Of a stretch of DNA of 64,000 bases, positions 18,490 to 27,037 are shown piece after piece. The stretch is from Promethearchaeota archaeon. GTDB taxonomy: Archaea > Asgardarchaeota > Lokiarchaeia > Sigynarchaeales > SOKP01. A program made the position numbers and the translations under genes. The notes beneath the pieces are model-generated. The model did no database searches. It was given only the letters and a program-made list of their open reading frames with translations, and was not told the origin of the DNA. Location of the stretch: contig JAHPYY010000173.1 in assembly GCA_019058515.1 (NCBI GenBank), forward strand, positions 1-64,000, in the 5' to 3' direction. Positions within the stretch are counted from its first letter, which is position 1, and each line of letters begins with the position of its first letter.

Positions 18490-18523
18490 TGCGATATGTC
18501 GTAAGATATTGCGATCTTTCGTA
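18490..18523. promoter_or_regulatory. Tandem DtxR-type operator copies
   Basis: Two near-palindromes, TGCGATATGTCGTA (18490-18503) and TGCGATCTTTCGTA (18510-18523), match the perfect palindrome at 15526 in 12 and 11 of 14 positions. They are exactly 20 bases apart, about two helical turns, so two dimers would bind the same face. They lie 16-49 bases upstream of the preferred binding-protein start. Confidence 0.7.
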
Positions 18524-18673
18524 ATTTTAAGCAAACCTTATTTTTAAATATTTTCTTCATATTTATTTTTTCTTTTTAGGTTCTTAGAGAAATTTTAAGC
18601 CCTTTGCCAAGATTTTTAAATAGTATAGATTGAATATCCAATTAATACGCTAAAATCTTAAGAAAGACACTTT

Positions 18674-18690
18674 TATAAGGTTCCCTTATA
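18674..18690. repeat. Palindrome with 7-bp arms
   Basis: TATAAGG-TTC-CCTTATA is a perfect inverted repeat with a three-base centre in a gene-free stretch. Two further palindromes with an AAGG/CCTT core occur within 800 bases. It could be a protein site or a small hairpin; nothing decides between them. Confidence 0.5.
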
Positions 18691-18978
18691 GGAACATGGT
18701 TCTAAAAAGCACTCTATTGAAAGGTTATTGAAATTCCCTAAAACTCTAAGTGACTTTCCCTTTCTTTATTTTCTTTAATAACGAGGTTCTTCATCGATTT
18801 TCTCTTTAGATAAAGCATTTTCAATACTTTATAATCAAGATCTATCGTTTTTACATTGCTGTTTTATATAATATTAAACGATTTTTTATATTTATCATCT
18901 TTTTTGGACACTCGTTTGATAAATGACAGAATCTACGCACCATAAAGTATAAAAATCAATATTAGTAATTATATAATA

Positions 18979-19248
18979 ATGGTAACAGACGAGAATCGAA
19001 ATGATTATGTTGTTTACAATGGCAAGAATGTCTTTTTAGATGAGGACTGGTTGATTTTTGAAACATGCAGTGTTTCTCAAATTTCAAAGATATATTTACA
19101 CGACAATCATATTTCAGAAATAAAGAATTTTGAGTAATTAAAACATATAAAAACGGTTTACCTCACAGGGAACCCATTACTCTCAAGAGAGGTCAATAAA
19201 TGGAAACACATGCCACAATTTATCTATAGAAGTTATAATAGTAATTAA
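18979..19248 (+). pseudogene. Broken leucine-rich-repeat protein
   Basis: One reading frame of 89 codons from ATG 18979, interrupted by TAA at 19135-19137 (codon 53) and ending with TAA at 19246-19248. On both sides of the internal stop the translation looks like consecutive leucine-rich repeats: ISKIYLHDNHISEIKNFE before it and LKHIKTVYLTGNPLL after it, closing with a cap-like KWKHMPQFIYRS. A single C-to-T change of a Gln codon would explain the stop. The gene is short, and only about two repeats are visible. It lies in an otherwise gene-free kilobase (18535-19618). A truncated but translated 52-residue product is possible. Confidence 0.6.
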
Positions 19249-19281
19249 ATCGAAAGAAACTAAAAAACTAATTGAGAAATA

Positions 19282-19296
19282 TCCCTTCTGAAGGGA
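19282..19296. repeat. Palindrome with 7-bp arms
   Basis: TCCCTTC-T-GAAGGGA is a perfect inverted repeat 34 bases after the broken LRR frame. It shares the CCTT/AAGG core with the palindromes at 18674 and 19432 and could act as a hairpin end of the LRR transcript. Confidence 0.5.
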
Positions 19297-19431
19297 GCAT
19301 TTTAAGTAGTGATCCTTTTTAAATATTTTCTCGTTTTTGCTGTGTTTTCTTAGATATTAGAAGAAGTTTTAAAGCGTTAACATGATTTCTTAACATTGTT
19401 TATTAAATATCAGATTAGTAAGCTTAAATCT

Positions 19432-19448
19432 TGAAAGGGAACCTTTCA
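19432..19448. repeat. Palindrome with 7-bp arms
   Basis: TGAAAGG-GAA-CCTTTCA is a perfect inverted repeat 170 bases upstream of the DUF362 gene. It is the third palindrome with the same core in this spacer. A regulatory site for the DUF362 gene is conceivable but unproven. Confidence 0.45.
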
Positions 19449-19618
19449 CAAACCCCGTCATAGTAGTACAACACTAATTAATACTCTAATGTAAATTTAA
19501 ATTATTTGTATAGATGCTTTGAAAGAGTATTGATTATCGATAATATACTTTGAAGAACTATTAAATAAGTCGAGCGTAATAATTCTCATATAGCGATATA
19601 AAAATACGATTCAATAAA

Positions 19619-20947
19619 ATGACAGATGTTTATATTGTTGAAACCAAACAAGGAGTAAATTCTGCGGTTCACGAAATGTTATCACAAATTGAAAGGTCAG
19701 GATCAATCTTAAAAACATCTAAGGAAGTTTATATTAAACCAAACGGGATAGATTTTAAACCACATTGCTTTACATCCCCAAGCGTTTTAGAAGCGGTAAT
19801 TAATTATTGCAAGGAAATCGGAGCAAAAGTATATGTAATGGAGAATTCTACGCAAGCGAATATGACGAGAATCGTGTTCGCAATTAATGGATTCAAAAAA
19901 GTGTGCGAAAATACCGGCGTTGAAATAATCTATTTAGACGAAGAAGAACACAAAACCTTTGAATTTAAAGGGAAACCTTCCATAATCGACAATCCAAGAG
20001 GTTACAACCTAAAAACATTCAGATTACCCAGTACGATCGTCAAGATTATGGAAAGTAGAGACATCATTACCTATATAAATCTACCGAAGCTTAAAACCCA
20101 CTCAATGGCAAGGGTGACGCTAGGAATGAAGAATCAATGGGGCTTTCCTCAACACGAGGATCGAGGAAAAGACCACAATTACAACTTACATTCAAAATTT
20201 GTGGATTTATACGAATATATAAAACCAGATATAACAATTATCGACGGAACTGAAGGAACCATCCACGGTCATTACCCTCCAACGGCTTGGGAAGACGAGT
20301 TAGTCGTACCATTTAATACTTTAATAGGAGGGAGAGATACTGTAGCAGTGGATGTTGTAGGGGCGAGAATATTTGGGTTAAGCACACAAGAAGTACCGCA
20401 CTTAAAAATTGCGTACGAACGAGGGTTAGGCGAAGGAGACTTAAGCAAAATTAACATTATCGGAAAAGATTTGAGTGAATATAAAGAGAAATACGAGTGG
20501 AACCTGGTCCAGAAATTTCCCGAGGATGTTAAAATAATTAAGGGCAAAGAGCTATTATGCATCGAAGGGTGTCAAAACAATCCGTTGGCAACGATACAAT
20601 CTTTTGCTTACGATTACCCCGAGAAATTCAAAGGTGGGTGGTTTTTTATTATGGGTAAGGGACACGACGATAACCTAGTAGAGCAATTGAAAAACGATGG
20701 ATACACTAGAGGTCTAGTAGCAGGATATTGCGCAATTGACGAGGTGGGGGCACAACTCAGGAGCGAGTTTGGTAAGAGGAAAGTATTTTTTAGCGGGGAT
20801 TGCAACAATCTTGCGGAAACCGTGAAAGCAGTTTTAAAACTCTCAAAAATGACCGTGTTCGATTTGGTTCCAATTTCAACCGACAAGCTTATGATACTTA
20901 TTGAAGAAGCTCAGAAACAAGGCAGTACAGCTTTAACTCCTTTGTAA
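19619..20947 (+). CDS. DUF362 domain protein
   Basis: A 442-residue soluble protein of the DUF362 family. Conserved segments are the N-terminal VYIKPNGID, the alpha/beta repeat up to ENSTQANMTRIVFAINGF, the basic LPKLKTHSMARVTLGMKNQWGF, and the ITIIDGTEGTIHGHYP and VAVDVVGARIFG motifs. The C-terminal third has Cys pairs (IEGCQNNPL, YCAIDE, GDCNNL) but no ferredoxin-type motif. The family's reaction is not established. It has a long untranslated leader region upstream and no close partner gene. Confidence 0.85.
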   Translation: MTDVYIVETKQGVNSAVHEMLSQIERSGSILKTSKEVYIKPNGIDFKPHCFTSPSVLEAVINYCKEIGAKVYVMENSTQANMTRIVFAINGFKKVCENTGVEIIYLDEEEHKTFEFKGKPSIIDNPRGYNLKTFRLPSTIVKIMESRDIITYINLPKLKTHSMARVTLGMKNQWGFPQHEDRGKDHNYNLHSKFVDLYEYIKPDITIIDGTEGTIHGHYPPTAWEDELVVPFNTLIGGRDTVAVDVVGARIFGLSTQEVPHLKIAYERGLGEGDLSKINIIGKDLSEYKEKYEWNLVQKFPEDVKIIKGKELLCIEGCQNNPLATIQSFAYDYPEKFKGGWFFIMGKGHDDNLVEQLKNDGYTRGLVAGYCAIDEVGAQLRSEFGKRKVFFSGDCNNLAETVKAVLKLSKMTVFDLVPISTDKLMILIEEAQKQGSTALTPL

Positions 20948-21073
20948 TGTTAATTTTTACCAATAAAATAATCAAAGAACATCTCGAGGACTTAAGAAGG
21001 AGTTTCAAACACAAATTGGAGTGTTTTGTATTTCTTGAAATAAGGAGTACTAAGTAAAATTTTATGGCAAACT

Positions 21074-21412
21074 TTAAAGGAACATATCCAATTTAATCCC
21101 ACAGTATCTACATTTTACATCGTGAAGCCGCACGCGTTGTCCGCAGTTAGGACAAAACGCTGGAGGAGTATCAGGAGTAAATTGTTTAGTATAAGTAGCC
21201 CGTCTTTGTGGTGCATTCATATCCACTTGTTTTTTCTCTTCTAATATTATTTCTTTTAGAAGATTTTCTGCCTTAATTTGTCTATTCCCGTCTAGTAATT
21301 TTTCACATATTTCTATTGCTTCCTTGGTTAAAATCTTTGCTTCTTCTAGTTCTCCTTCTTTTAATCGTCTTTTTGCTATTGCTAAATTATAATTAATTTT
21401 TTCTATAGACAT
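21074..21412 (-). CDS. Small helical-hairpin protein with C-terminal zinc ribbon
   Basis: A 112-residue protein. Residues 1-58 form a charged helical hairpin that resembles one tetratricopeptide-like repeat (INYNLAIAKRRLKEGELEEA). After a flexible linker comes a four-cysteine zinc ribbon (CPNCG and CRYCG, about ten residues between knuckles) at the C-terminus. No enzyme motif is present. Such proteins are often adaptors, but I cannot name a partner. Its start at 21412 is followed upstream by AT-rich sequence suitable for a promoter. Confidence 0.75.
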   Translation of the reverse strand: MSIEKINYNLAIAKRRLKEGELEEAKILTKEAIEICEKLLDGNRQIKAENLLKEIILEEKKQVDMNAPQRRATYTKQFTPDTPPAFCPNCGQRVRLHDVKCRYCGIKLDMFL

Positions 21413-21604
21413 ATATTATTTATTACATATCCAGTAATTCCTAATATAAAAACATGGGTATTTAAACCTAACTCTGATAATGTTAATCTGAGATTAAACT
21501 CTTGTTGGAGAAAATATATCACTAAAAGGTTAAAAAGAATGATTACTATCATTTGACTTATATAACCACCTACTATATTAATTATATAAAACTTGAACTA
21601 AGAG

Positions 21605-22081
21605 ATGAAAGATTTAAAGAAAAAAGTTAGGGAGTTAATTAAAAATAAAATGTGGCTGGTATTGGCAACCGTGGACGACAATAATATCCCATATAGCGCT
21701 GTATTGGTGTATCAGAGCGACGGTAATACAATTGTGTGCCAAACAGGGGAAAATACCCTGAAAGCTAACAACATACGAAAGAATAAGCTTGTGGCTGTGA
21801 CGATTCCGATAAGAAAAAATTTCTTGCATAAACTCATTCCCGCTCCACCTGCAGAAATTCATTTCACCACAGAAGCAGAAATCGCGCCTAAAGAGGACGA
21901 TGATGCGCGTAAAATTTTCAAAAAGTTCATAAAGTCAACTGAGAGGGAAGAGCTACCGCAAGAGAGTATTTGGATAAAAATTAAAGTGCCCGATAAGGTC
22001 ACTACTTATGGTGTGGTAGTATCGCTACTTAAGATGAGAGATCCTAACAAAGCGAGGAAAATTCTATATCTTGACTCTTAA
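21605..22081 (+). CDS. Pyridoxamine 5'-phosphate oxidase-family (FMN split-barrel) protein
   Basis: A 158-residue member of the FMN-binding split-barrel superfamily. The opening LIKNKMWLVLATVDDNNIPYSAVLVYQSDGNTIVC and the following RKNKLVAVTIP match the typical strand order. The usual flavin phosphate-binding basic residues follow near NIRKNK. Which of the many activities in the family it has (flavin, F420 or heme binding) cannot be read from the sequence. A TATA-like TTATATAA stretch lies upstream, and the gene appears monocistronic. Confidence 0.8.
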   Translation: MKDLKKKVRELIKNKMWLVLATVDDNNIPYSAVLVYQSDGNTIVCQTGENTLKANNIRKNKLVAVTIPIRKNFLHKLIPAPPAEIHFTTEAEIAPKEDDDARKIFKKFIKSTEREELPQESIWIKIKVPDKVTTYGVVVSLLKMRDPNKARKILYLDS

Positions 22082-22130
22082 TTATATCTAACCATGTCGA
22101 ATTATTCTACTTGAGTAAAATAATATTAAT

Positions 22131-22200
22131 GCGCTTGCCGGGATTCGAACCCGGGTCAGAGGAATGGGAATCCTCTATTCTACCTCTATACTACAAGCGC
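22131..22200 (-). tRNA. tRNA-Gly (CCC)
   Basis: On the minus strand the acceptor stem is GCGCTTG with CAAGCGC. The anticodon stem is GAGGA/TCCTC around the loop TTCCCAT, giving anticodon CCC. The T arm is CCGGG-TTCGAAT-CCCGG. The length of 70 bases is right for archaeal glycine tRNA; CCA is not encoded and no intron is present. Confidence 0.95.
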
Positions 22201-22302
22201 CTTTTTGTTATAACTCCTAAAATTTAAGAGAATTAAATTAAGTAGGTTGATATTAGTTAATAATGCTAGTCTAACCTTGTTTTTTTTTTTTTCATTTCGT
22301 AT

Positions 22303-24501
22303 CTACCAAATTAAACCTTTAGAGAACCTAAGGTCTTCAATTAATCTTTTCGCTTCTGTTATGGGTATTTCCTTAAACGCATAAAACTCGTTCTGCCAGA
22401 ATGCTCTTCCTGATGTGATCGATCTTATCTCCTCAGCAAATGCCATTGAATATCGCACAGGTAAGAGTATATCTATAGTTGCTTGGTAATCTTTGTCTTG
22501 GTTGATATTTTTTACCTTTGCGGAATACTTTGATAGGATTGTAGTTGCGTTCTTTATTTGTTCAGGAGGAAGAGTTATTACCGTGTGATAAATTGGTTCT
22601 AGAAGTATTGCCTCGGCTCTTTCTAATCCGAATTTAATAGCGTTGTATATCATTGAAGAAACTTCGTTGTAGATAACTTCTTCTTGATCGTCCTTTAAGA
22701 TAACGCTCTTAATCTCGATTTTTAATTCGGTTAGCTTTTCTCCAGCAACAAATCCATTAAATCGCACTTTCTCGATTGTTTCGAATATAGCGGATTTAAG
22801 ATTATCATCCAATTCTTTATCTCCGTAATACATTACTAAAATAGCCTCTTCATTGAGGAAAATTAAGTGTCTTACTTCATTTTCAGTTAAACCTGATTTT
22901 TGTTGAAAAAGAGTCTTCGGTTTTTCAATTGAATCTAAAACTCTAACATCAGTTGCGTGGATTAGACTTGTGGTTTTCTCGTCTAATCTTGAAATATTTA
23001 TCTCGATTGAGTTTACACCGTTCGAAGAATTTATTTGAAAGTAATTAGAAGAATGCCGACAAGATTCTTTAAAGACTGCCCTTGGGTTTGATAGATTAAC
23101 TTTTATTCCTCGCTTTTCTAAATCGTCAGCGGCTACTTCTAGGTGCAGCGGACCCATACCACTCAGTAGAAATTCTCCGTTTTCCGCGTTGATTTCGAAA
23201 TGTAGATTTGGATCTTCGATTAAAAGGTTTTCAATTAAACCTTTTAACTCGTCCAAGTCGCGCAGGTACTCAGGTTCGACAGATACCGTAATAACTGGAG
23301 TAGATATGTACTTAACATTCTCAAAAGGTACCATCTGGCTCAAACTATCGGACAAAACTAAGGTCTCACCGCTTCTTATGGTCTTTAAACCTTCAATTGC
23401 AACTATATTTCCCACTGGAATTTCTTCCACTTGTTCTCTTCTTTGACCCATGAACAGCGCGACTCTTTGAATTGTTTCTTCTCGATTTTCCCTCAAAAGC
23501 AAGACTTTTTTCCTTTTAGAACAACTTCCCGAAAAAACTCTACCAGTTGCAACAAGTCCGTGTTTATCTGCCTGAACTTTACTTAAACATACAACAAGCG
23601 GTCCTTCTGGATCTGTCGCAGTCATCGCTTTTCCAACTTCAGAGTCTGCATCACCCCCCCATATTTTATTAATCCGATACTTCTGGGCGATTTCAGGATT
23701 TGGTAAGTGGTTAACGACCATTTCTAAAATGGCTTTGTGAATTGGAAGGTAAACGGGTAAATCTTCATATAACTTATTCTGGTACAACTCTTTTTGATAC
23801 CGTTCTCTAACATCTTTAAATTTTAGAGTACTGTGCTCTAAAATATTAGAGGTAAATCCCCATTTATGTAAGGCTGAACCAAACGCTACCGTTCCTGCAG
23901 CTGGAGAGACTTGCCATCCTTTTTTGAATTGCCAGTCTGCGTGCCTTCTTATTAACGAATTAAAGTCGTTGATTATTCTAATGTACTTTTTTTTTATTTC
24001 ATCATCCGTAAGTTTCAATTCCCTTATCAATCGATCGACTTTGTTAATATATAGTACTGGCTTGACTCCTTCTTGAAGCGCTTGCTTAATTACTGTTTCT
24101 GATTGAGTGATTATTTCTTCAACGGCATCTACAACAACTACCACTCCATCTATCAATCTTAGGGCACGAGTTACTTTTCCACTAAAATCCAAATGACCTG
24201 GTGTGTCGACTAAATTAATCAAATATGGCTTATTTTCCTCGGTGGGTTTCTCGTAATACAAGGATATATTTGTAGATTTCATCGTTATTCCGCGTCTTTG
24301 TTCCTCCTCAAGATAATCTAACACTCGAGCCTCTCCCGCTAAGTCTGGAGAAAGTAGCCCCGCTTCACTTAATAGGGAATCCGAAAGCGTCGTTTTACCG
24401 TGATCTATATGGCCGACTAATCCAATATTGCGTATTGAGTGAGTATTTTTCATTAACTCGAGAATTTCTGATATTTGCTTTCGTCTTGGCATAACAGACA
24501 C
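22303..24501 (-). CDS. Elongation factor 2 paralogue lacking the diphthamide loop
   Basis: A 732-residue five-domain translational GTPase of the aEF-2 family. The GTPase domain is intact: GHIDHGKTTL, RRGITMKST, DTPGHLDF and NKVDR. Domains II, III and V are recognisable. In domain IV, canonical EF-2 has the loop with the diphthamide histidine (pattern H-x-D-A-I-H-R-G). Here the aligned segment after LKIEIKSVILK reads DDQEEVIYNEV, with no histidine and no glycine-rich turn. LLEPI, which follows in EF-2, is present. This is therefore either the Asgard-type EF-2 paralogue or the only EF-2 in a cell without diphthamide. It is monocistronic, downstream of purN on the same strand. Confidence 0.92.
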   Translation of the reverse strand: MSVMPRRKQISEILELMKNTHSIRNIGLVGHIDHGKTTLSDSLLSEAGLLSPDLAGEARVLDYLEEEQRRGITMKSTNISLYYEKPTEENKPYLINLVDTPGHLDFSGKVTRALRLIDGVVVVVDAVEEIITQSETVIKQALQEGVKPVLYINKVDRLIRELKLTDDEIKKKYIRIINDFNSLIRRHADWQFKKGWQVSPAAGTVAFGSALHKWGFTSNILEHSTLKFKDVRERYQKELYQNKLYEDLPVYLPIHKAILEMVVNHLPNPEIAQKYRINKIWGGDADSEVGKAMTATDPEGPLVVCLSKVQADKHGLVATGRVFSGSCSKRKKVLLLRENREETIQRVALFMGQRREQVEEIPVGNIVAIEGLKTIRSGETLVLSDSLSQMVPFENVKYISTPVITVSVEPEYLRDLDELKGLIENLLIEDPNLHFEINAENGEFLLSGMGPLHLEVAADDLEKRGIKVNLSNPRAVFKESCRHSSNYFQINSSNGVNSIEINISRLDEKTTSLIHATDVRVLDSIEKPKTLFQQKSGLTENEVRHLIFLNEEAILVMYYGDKELDDNLKSAIFETIEKVRFNGFVAGEKLTELKIEIKSVILKDDQEEVIYNEVSSMIYNAIKFGLERAEAILLEPIYHTVITLPPEQIKNATTILSKYSAKVKNINQDKDYQATIDILLPVRYSMAFAEEIRSITSGRAFWQNEFYAFKEIPITEAKRLIEDLRFSKGLIW

Positions 24502-24724
24502 CGAAATGATACATGTAACTAATAAGAGTAATTAAGGTCAAGATTAATAATTTCTTATTAAAGGAGTTTCGAACGAAATGTCTCTTTCTTTCCTAAAATA
24601 ATGAGGAAATGACCTCTCAAAACTCAAGATCTTCTTCATTCATTAGTAAAATCTCACTAATCTCAGTTGGGTCAGAGTTTTCACCGTGGTCATTTCCAAA
24701 TATTACTAATTAATTCTTGCTTTA

Positions 24725-25351
24725 TTAATCTTTCAAAACGCGTACAATCCTTCCCGCAATCTTCAGTTTATTGTCGCAAAAAAGTTCTATGGCTTTTGGG
24801 AATATCTTATGCTCCCATTCTAATACGCGCGCTCCCAGCGTTTCTTCCGTGTCGTCATCATCTACAGGAACGCATTTTTGGATTATAATTGGACCGTGAT
24901 CTTCTTGCTCGTCGATAAAATGTACTGTACACCCTGAAACTTTTACACCGTAATTTAAGACATCTCTATGAGCGTGCATCCCTTTAAAAGCAGGCAGTAA
25001 TGCCGGATGAATGTTCATAATTTTTTTATCAAAAGTCTTAATAAACTTCGGGCTTACAAACCTCATGTATCCTGCTAAAGTAATCAGCTCACATTGGTAT
25101 TCCTTTAAGATTTTTATCATCTCATCGTCGAAATCTTCCCGTGGGAGATGTTTGTATTTATCTGATTCAATTAAATAAGAGGGTATACCAAACTTTTTTG
25201 CGCGTTCCATGCAAAACGCACCAGGTTTATTGCAAATAAGGACTCTAATTTCGGCTTTTTCCTTTAAGATGCCACTTCGACAAGCTTCTGCTAGAGCTTC
25301 GAAATTCGAACCCGATCCACTTGCGATTACTCCAATTTTCAATTTTTCCAT
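24725..25351 (-). CDS. purN: Phosphoribosylglycinamide formyltransferase
   Basis: A 208-residue GAR transformylase that moves a formyl group from 10-formyl-THF to GAR in purine synthesis. The phosphate-binding SGSGSNFEAL is at the N-terminus. LAGYMRFVSPKF and the catalytic NIHPALLPAFKG (Asn and His) are followed by the conserved SGCTVHFIDEQEDHGPII with the catalytic Asp region. The length is normal. No other purine gene is adjacent. A gap of 220 bases separates it from the EF-2 gene. Confidence 0.96.
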   Translation of the reverse strand: MEKLKIGVIASGSGSNFEALAEACRSGILKEKAEIRVLICNKPGAFCMERAKKFGIPSYLIESDKYKHLPREDFDDEMIKILKEYQCELITLAGYMRFVSPKFIKTFDKKIMNIHPALLPAFKGMHAHRDVLNYGVKVSGCTVHFIDEQEDHGPIIIQKCVPVDDDDTEETLGARVLEWEHKIFPKAIELFCDNKLKIAGRIVRVLKD

Positions 25352-25438
25352 TGGATAATAACCATATCTTGTTGTTTTTTAATAATGTAATGAGAAAATA
25401 CAAATCTAATATATGTGAAGAAGCTTAAGGTTGTTTAT

Positions 25439-25458
25439 AAACTCTCTTTGTAGAGTTT
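25439..25458. repeat. Inverted repeat downstream of the dead TnpB gene
   Basis: AAACTCT-CTTTGT-AGAGTTT is a perfect hairpin with 7-bp arms. It lies 27 bases beyond the last stop of the tnpB frame. IS200/IS605 elements carry subterminal hairpins of this kind, and their guide RNA comes from this end, so it may mark the element's edge. Confidence 0.5.
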
Positions 25459-25484
25459 AAATTTTATTCGACTCGCCCACTTAC

Positions 25485-26675
25485 TCAGATAAATGCGAGA
25501 GAATATGGGTGAGACCCTACACCCTCTATCCCATCAGCCCAATGCGTGTTTGGGATTGCTTTTCGTATGATATTATACCCAGCGTTTACATCAGCATTGA
25601 GAATCCTACTATTTTAACAACTGAACAATCCTCTAGTAATTCGTTTTCCAGAGTAATGTTCATGCATCTTAATTGGTTCACAATCTAAAAAACTGCATTT
25701 TGATGTATATGATTCTTCAGCGATAAATATCGCAATTCCCACCAATTGTGCTTTATAGGAGATCTTTCGGATTAAAGACAAGAAAGGTATTTGAGAAAAG
25801 TTTTGTGTATTTTTTTTTACTAAATTGATTTTTTGCTTCCATAAGGGATTGTACCCAATCATTATTGTTCCAAAATTGTTGGCAATACAGTAATTAATTA
25901 CCATCCTGGAAATCTTATGAAACATATCTTTGATGATATTATTGCGTTTTCGAGTAAGATGTTTAAGTCTTTTGGTTTCGTAAAAGATTTTCTGTTTGGT
26001 TTTTATACTCCTATATCGAGCCATTTTTTTGTTGTAGTATTGATTAATCGATTTGACAACATCACCTTTAACAATAGCGGGTGTTAGACCAGCATTATTT
26101 ACAATAGTTATAATGTTGCGTAATCCCAAATCAATCCCAATAATTCGTTCTTTATCCAAGTTTAAACATTTTTCCTTCTTTTCATAAATTAGTTCGATTA
26201 CATAATACAATCCCTTAGGAATGATACGGATTTGATGAAAAGGCGCTTTTATTCGAGTTTTTACAGGTGATAGCCCTGTTCGCGTGGGAAAGTAGACATA
26301 GCCATTTCGAATCCGATGTTGTTGGTTAGTAAAAATTATTACATTCTCACCATTTTTAGATTTGTACCCAGGTGGTTTTGGTCGACTAATAAACTTATTA
26401 GGTTCGTTTTTTCACTCAGAAATTGCTCGAAAGAATGATTTCTAGTCTTTATCTACTTGTTTTAAAACTTGATGAGCAGTTTGAGAGGGTAACTGTTGAT
26501 ATGCCTTTGAGTGTTTAAGCATAAACCAGAGATCATAATACCTAACCCATGAATCTAAATTAAAGACTTCTTGATGTACATAATAGTTTGCAAGATTATA
26601 TAGGTATTTGGAAGCGTGGCATAGAATTGATAATTTTGAATGCCAAGATAAACGTATTTGCTCGGATAGCTTCAT
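25485..26675 (-). pseudogene. tnpB: IS200/IS605-family TnpB (OrfB), inactivated by three stop codons
   Basis: One continuous frame of about 397 codons reads as TnpB but is broken by TAG (26442-26444), TGA (26412-26414) and TAA (25614-25616). The first two stand where Trp codons fit (before KSFFRAISE and before KNEPNKFISRPKPPGYK). The N-terminal part is an HTH-like start (LSWHSKLSILCHASKYLYNL). The RuvC-I motif is IGIDLGLRN, and IMIGYNPLWKQ follows. EESYTSKCSFLD is the family's Cys/Glu segment. The last acidic motif, LNADVNAGYNIIRK, lies after the TAA. No TnpA transposase is present. The absence of frameshifts suggests recent decay. Confidence 0.9.
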
Positions 26676-27037
26676 AAATATAAGATTAAATTACGCTCTA
26701 GAGAAAAATTAGGAGGGAGTAGAGATTTATAGATTTACTTCATTAAATTTTGGATATGAATCGAAGTGTTTACTTATCATAATTGATAATCGATACGTTT
26801 TTATTTATAAATAAATATATATAAATTGGAATTTAAGAAACAAAATTCCTTAATTAAGTCTCTATTACTCGATAGAGATTCGCTATTTGTTATAAAAATT
26901 AGCATCATATCAATATAGATAAATTTTAGATTTTCAATAATTAGGTTTAAAACATTTGATCCTGTATAGTTTAAAGAGCGGGAATTTAAACGTAATTAGA
27001 ATCGAATATTTAGAACGACAGTTATAAATGAAGTTTT
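26676..27037. other. AT-rich spacer before the FttA gene
   Basis: About 360 bases between the dead transposon gene and fttA. I see no reading frame, RNA gene or strong repeat. It should contain the fttA promoter and the left boundary of the insertion element, neither of which I can pinpoint. Confidence 0.45.

Noticed and set aside
18475..18534. Upstream extension of the metal-binding protein gene to 18534
   Set aside because: It would put both operator-like palindromes inside the coding region and place 20 charged residues before the signal peptide.
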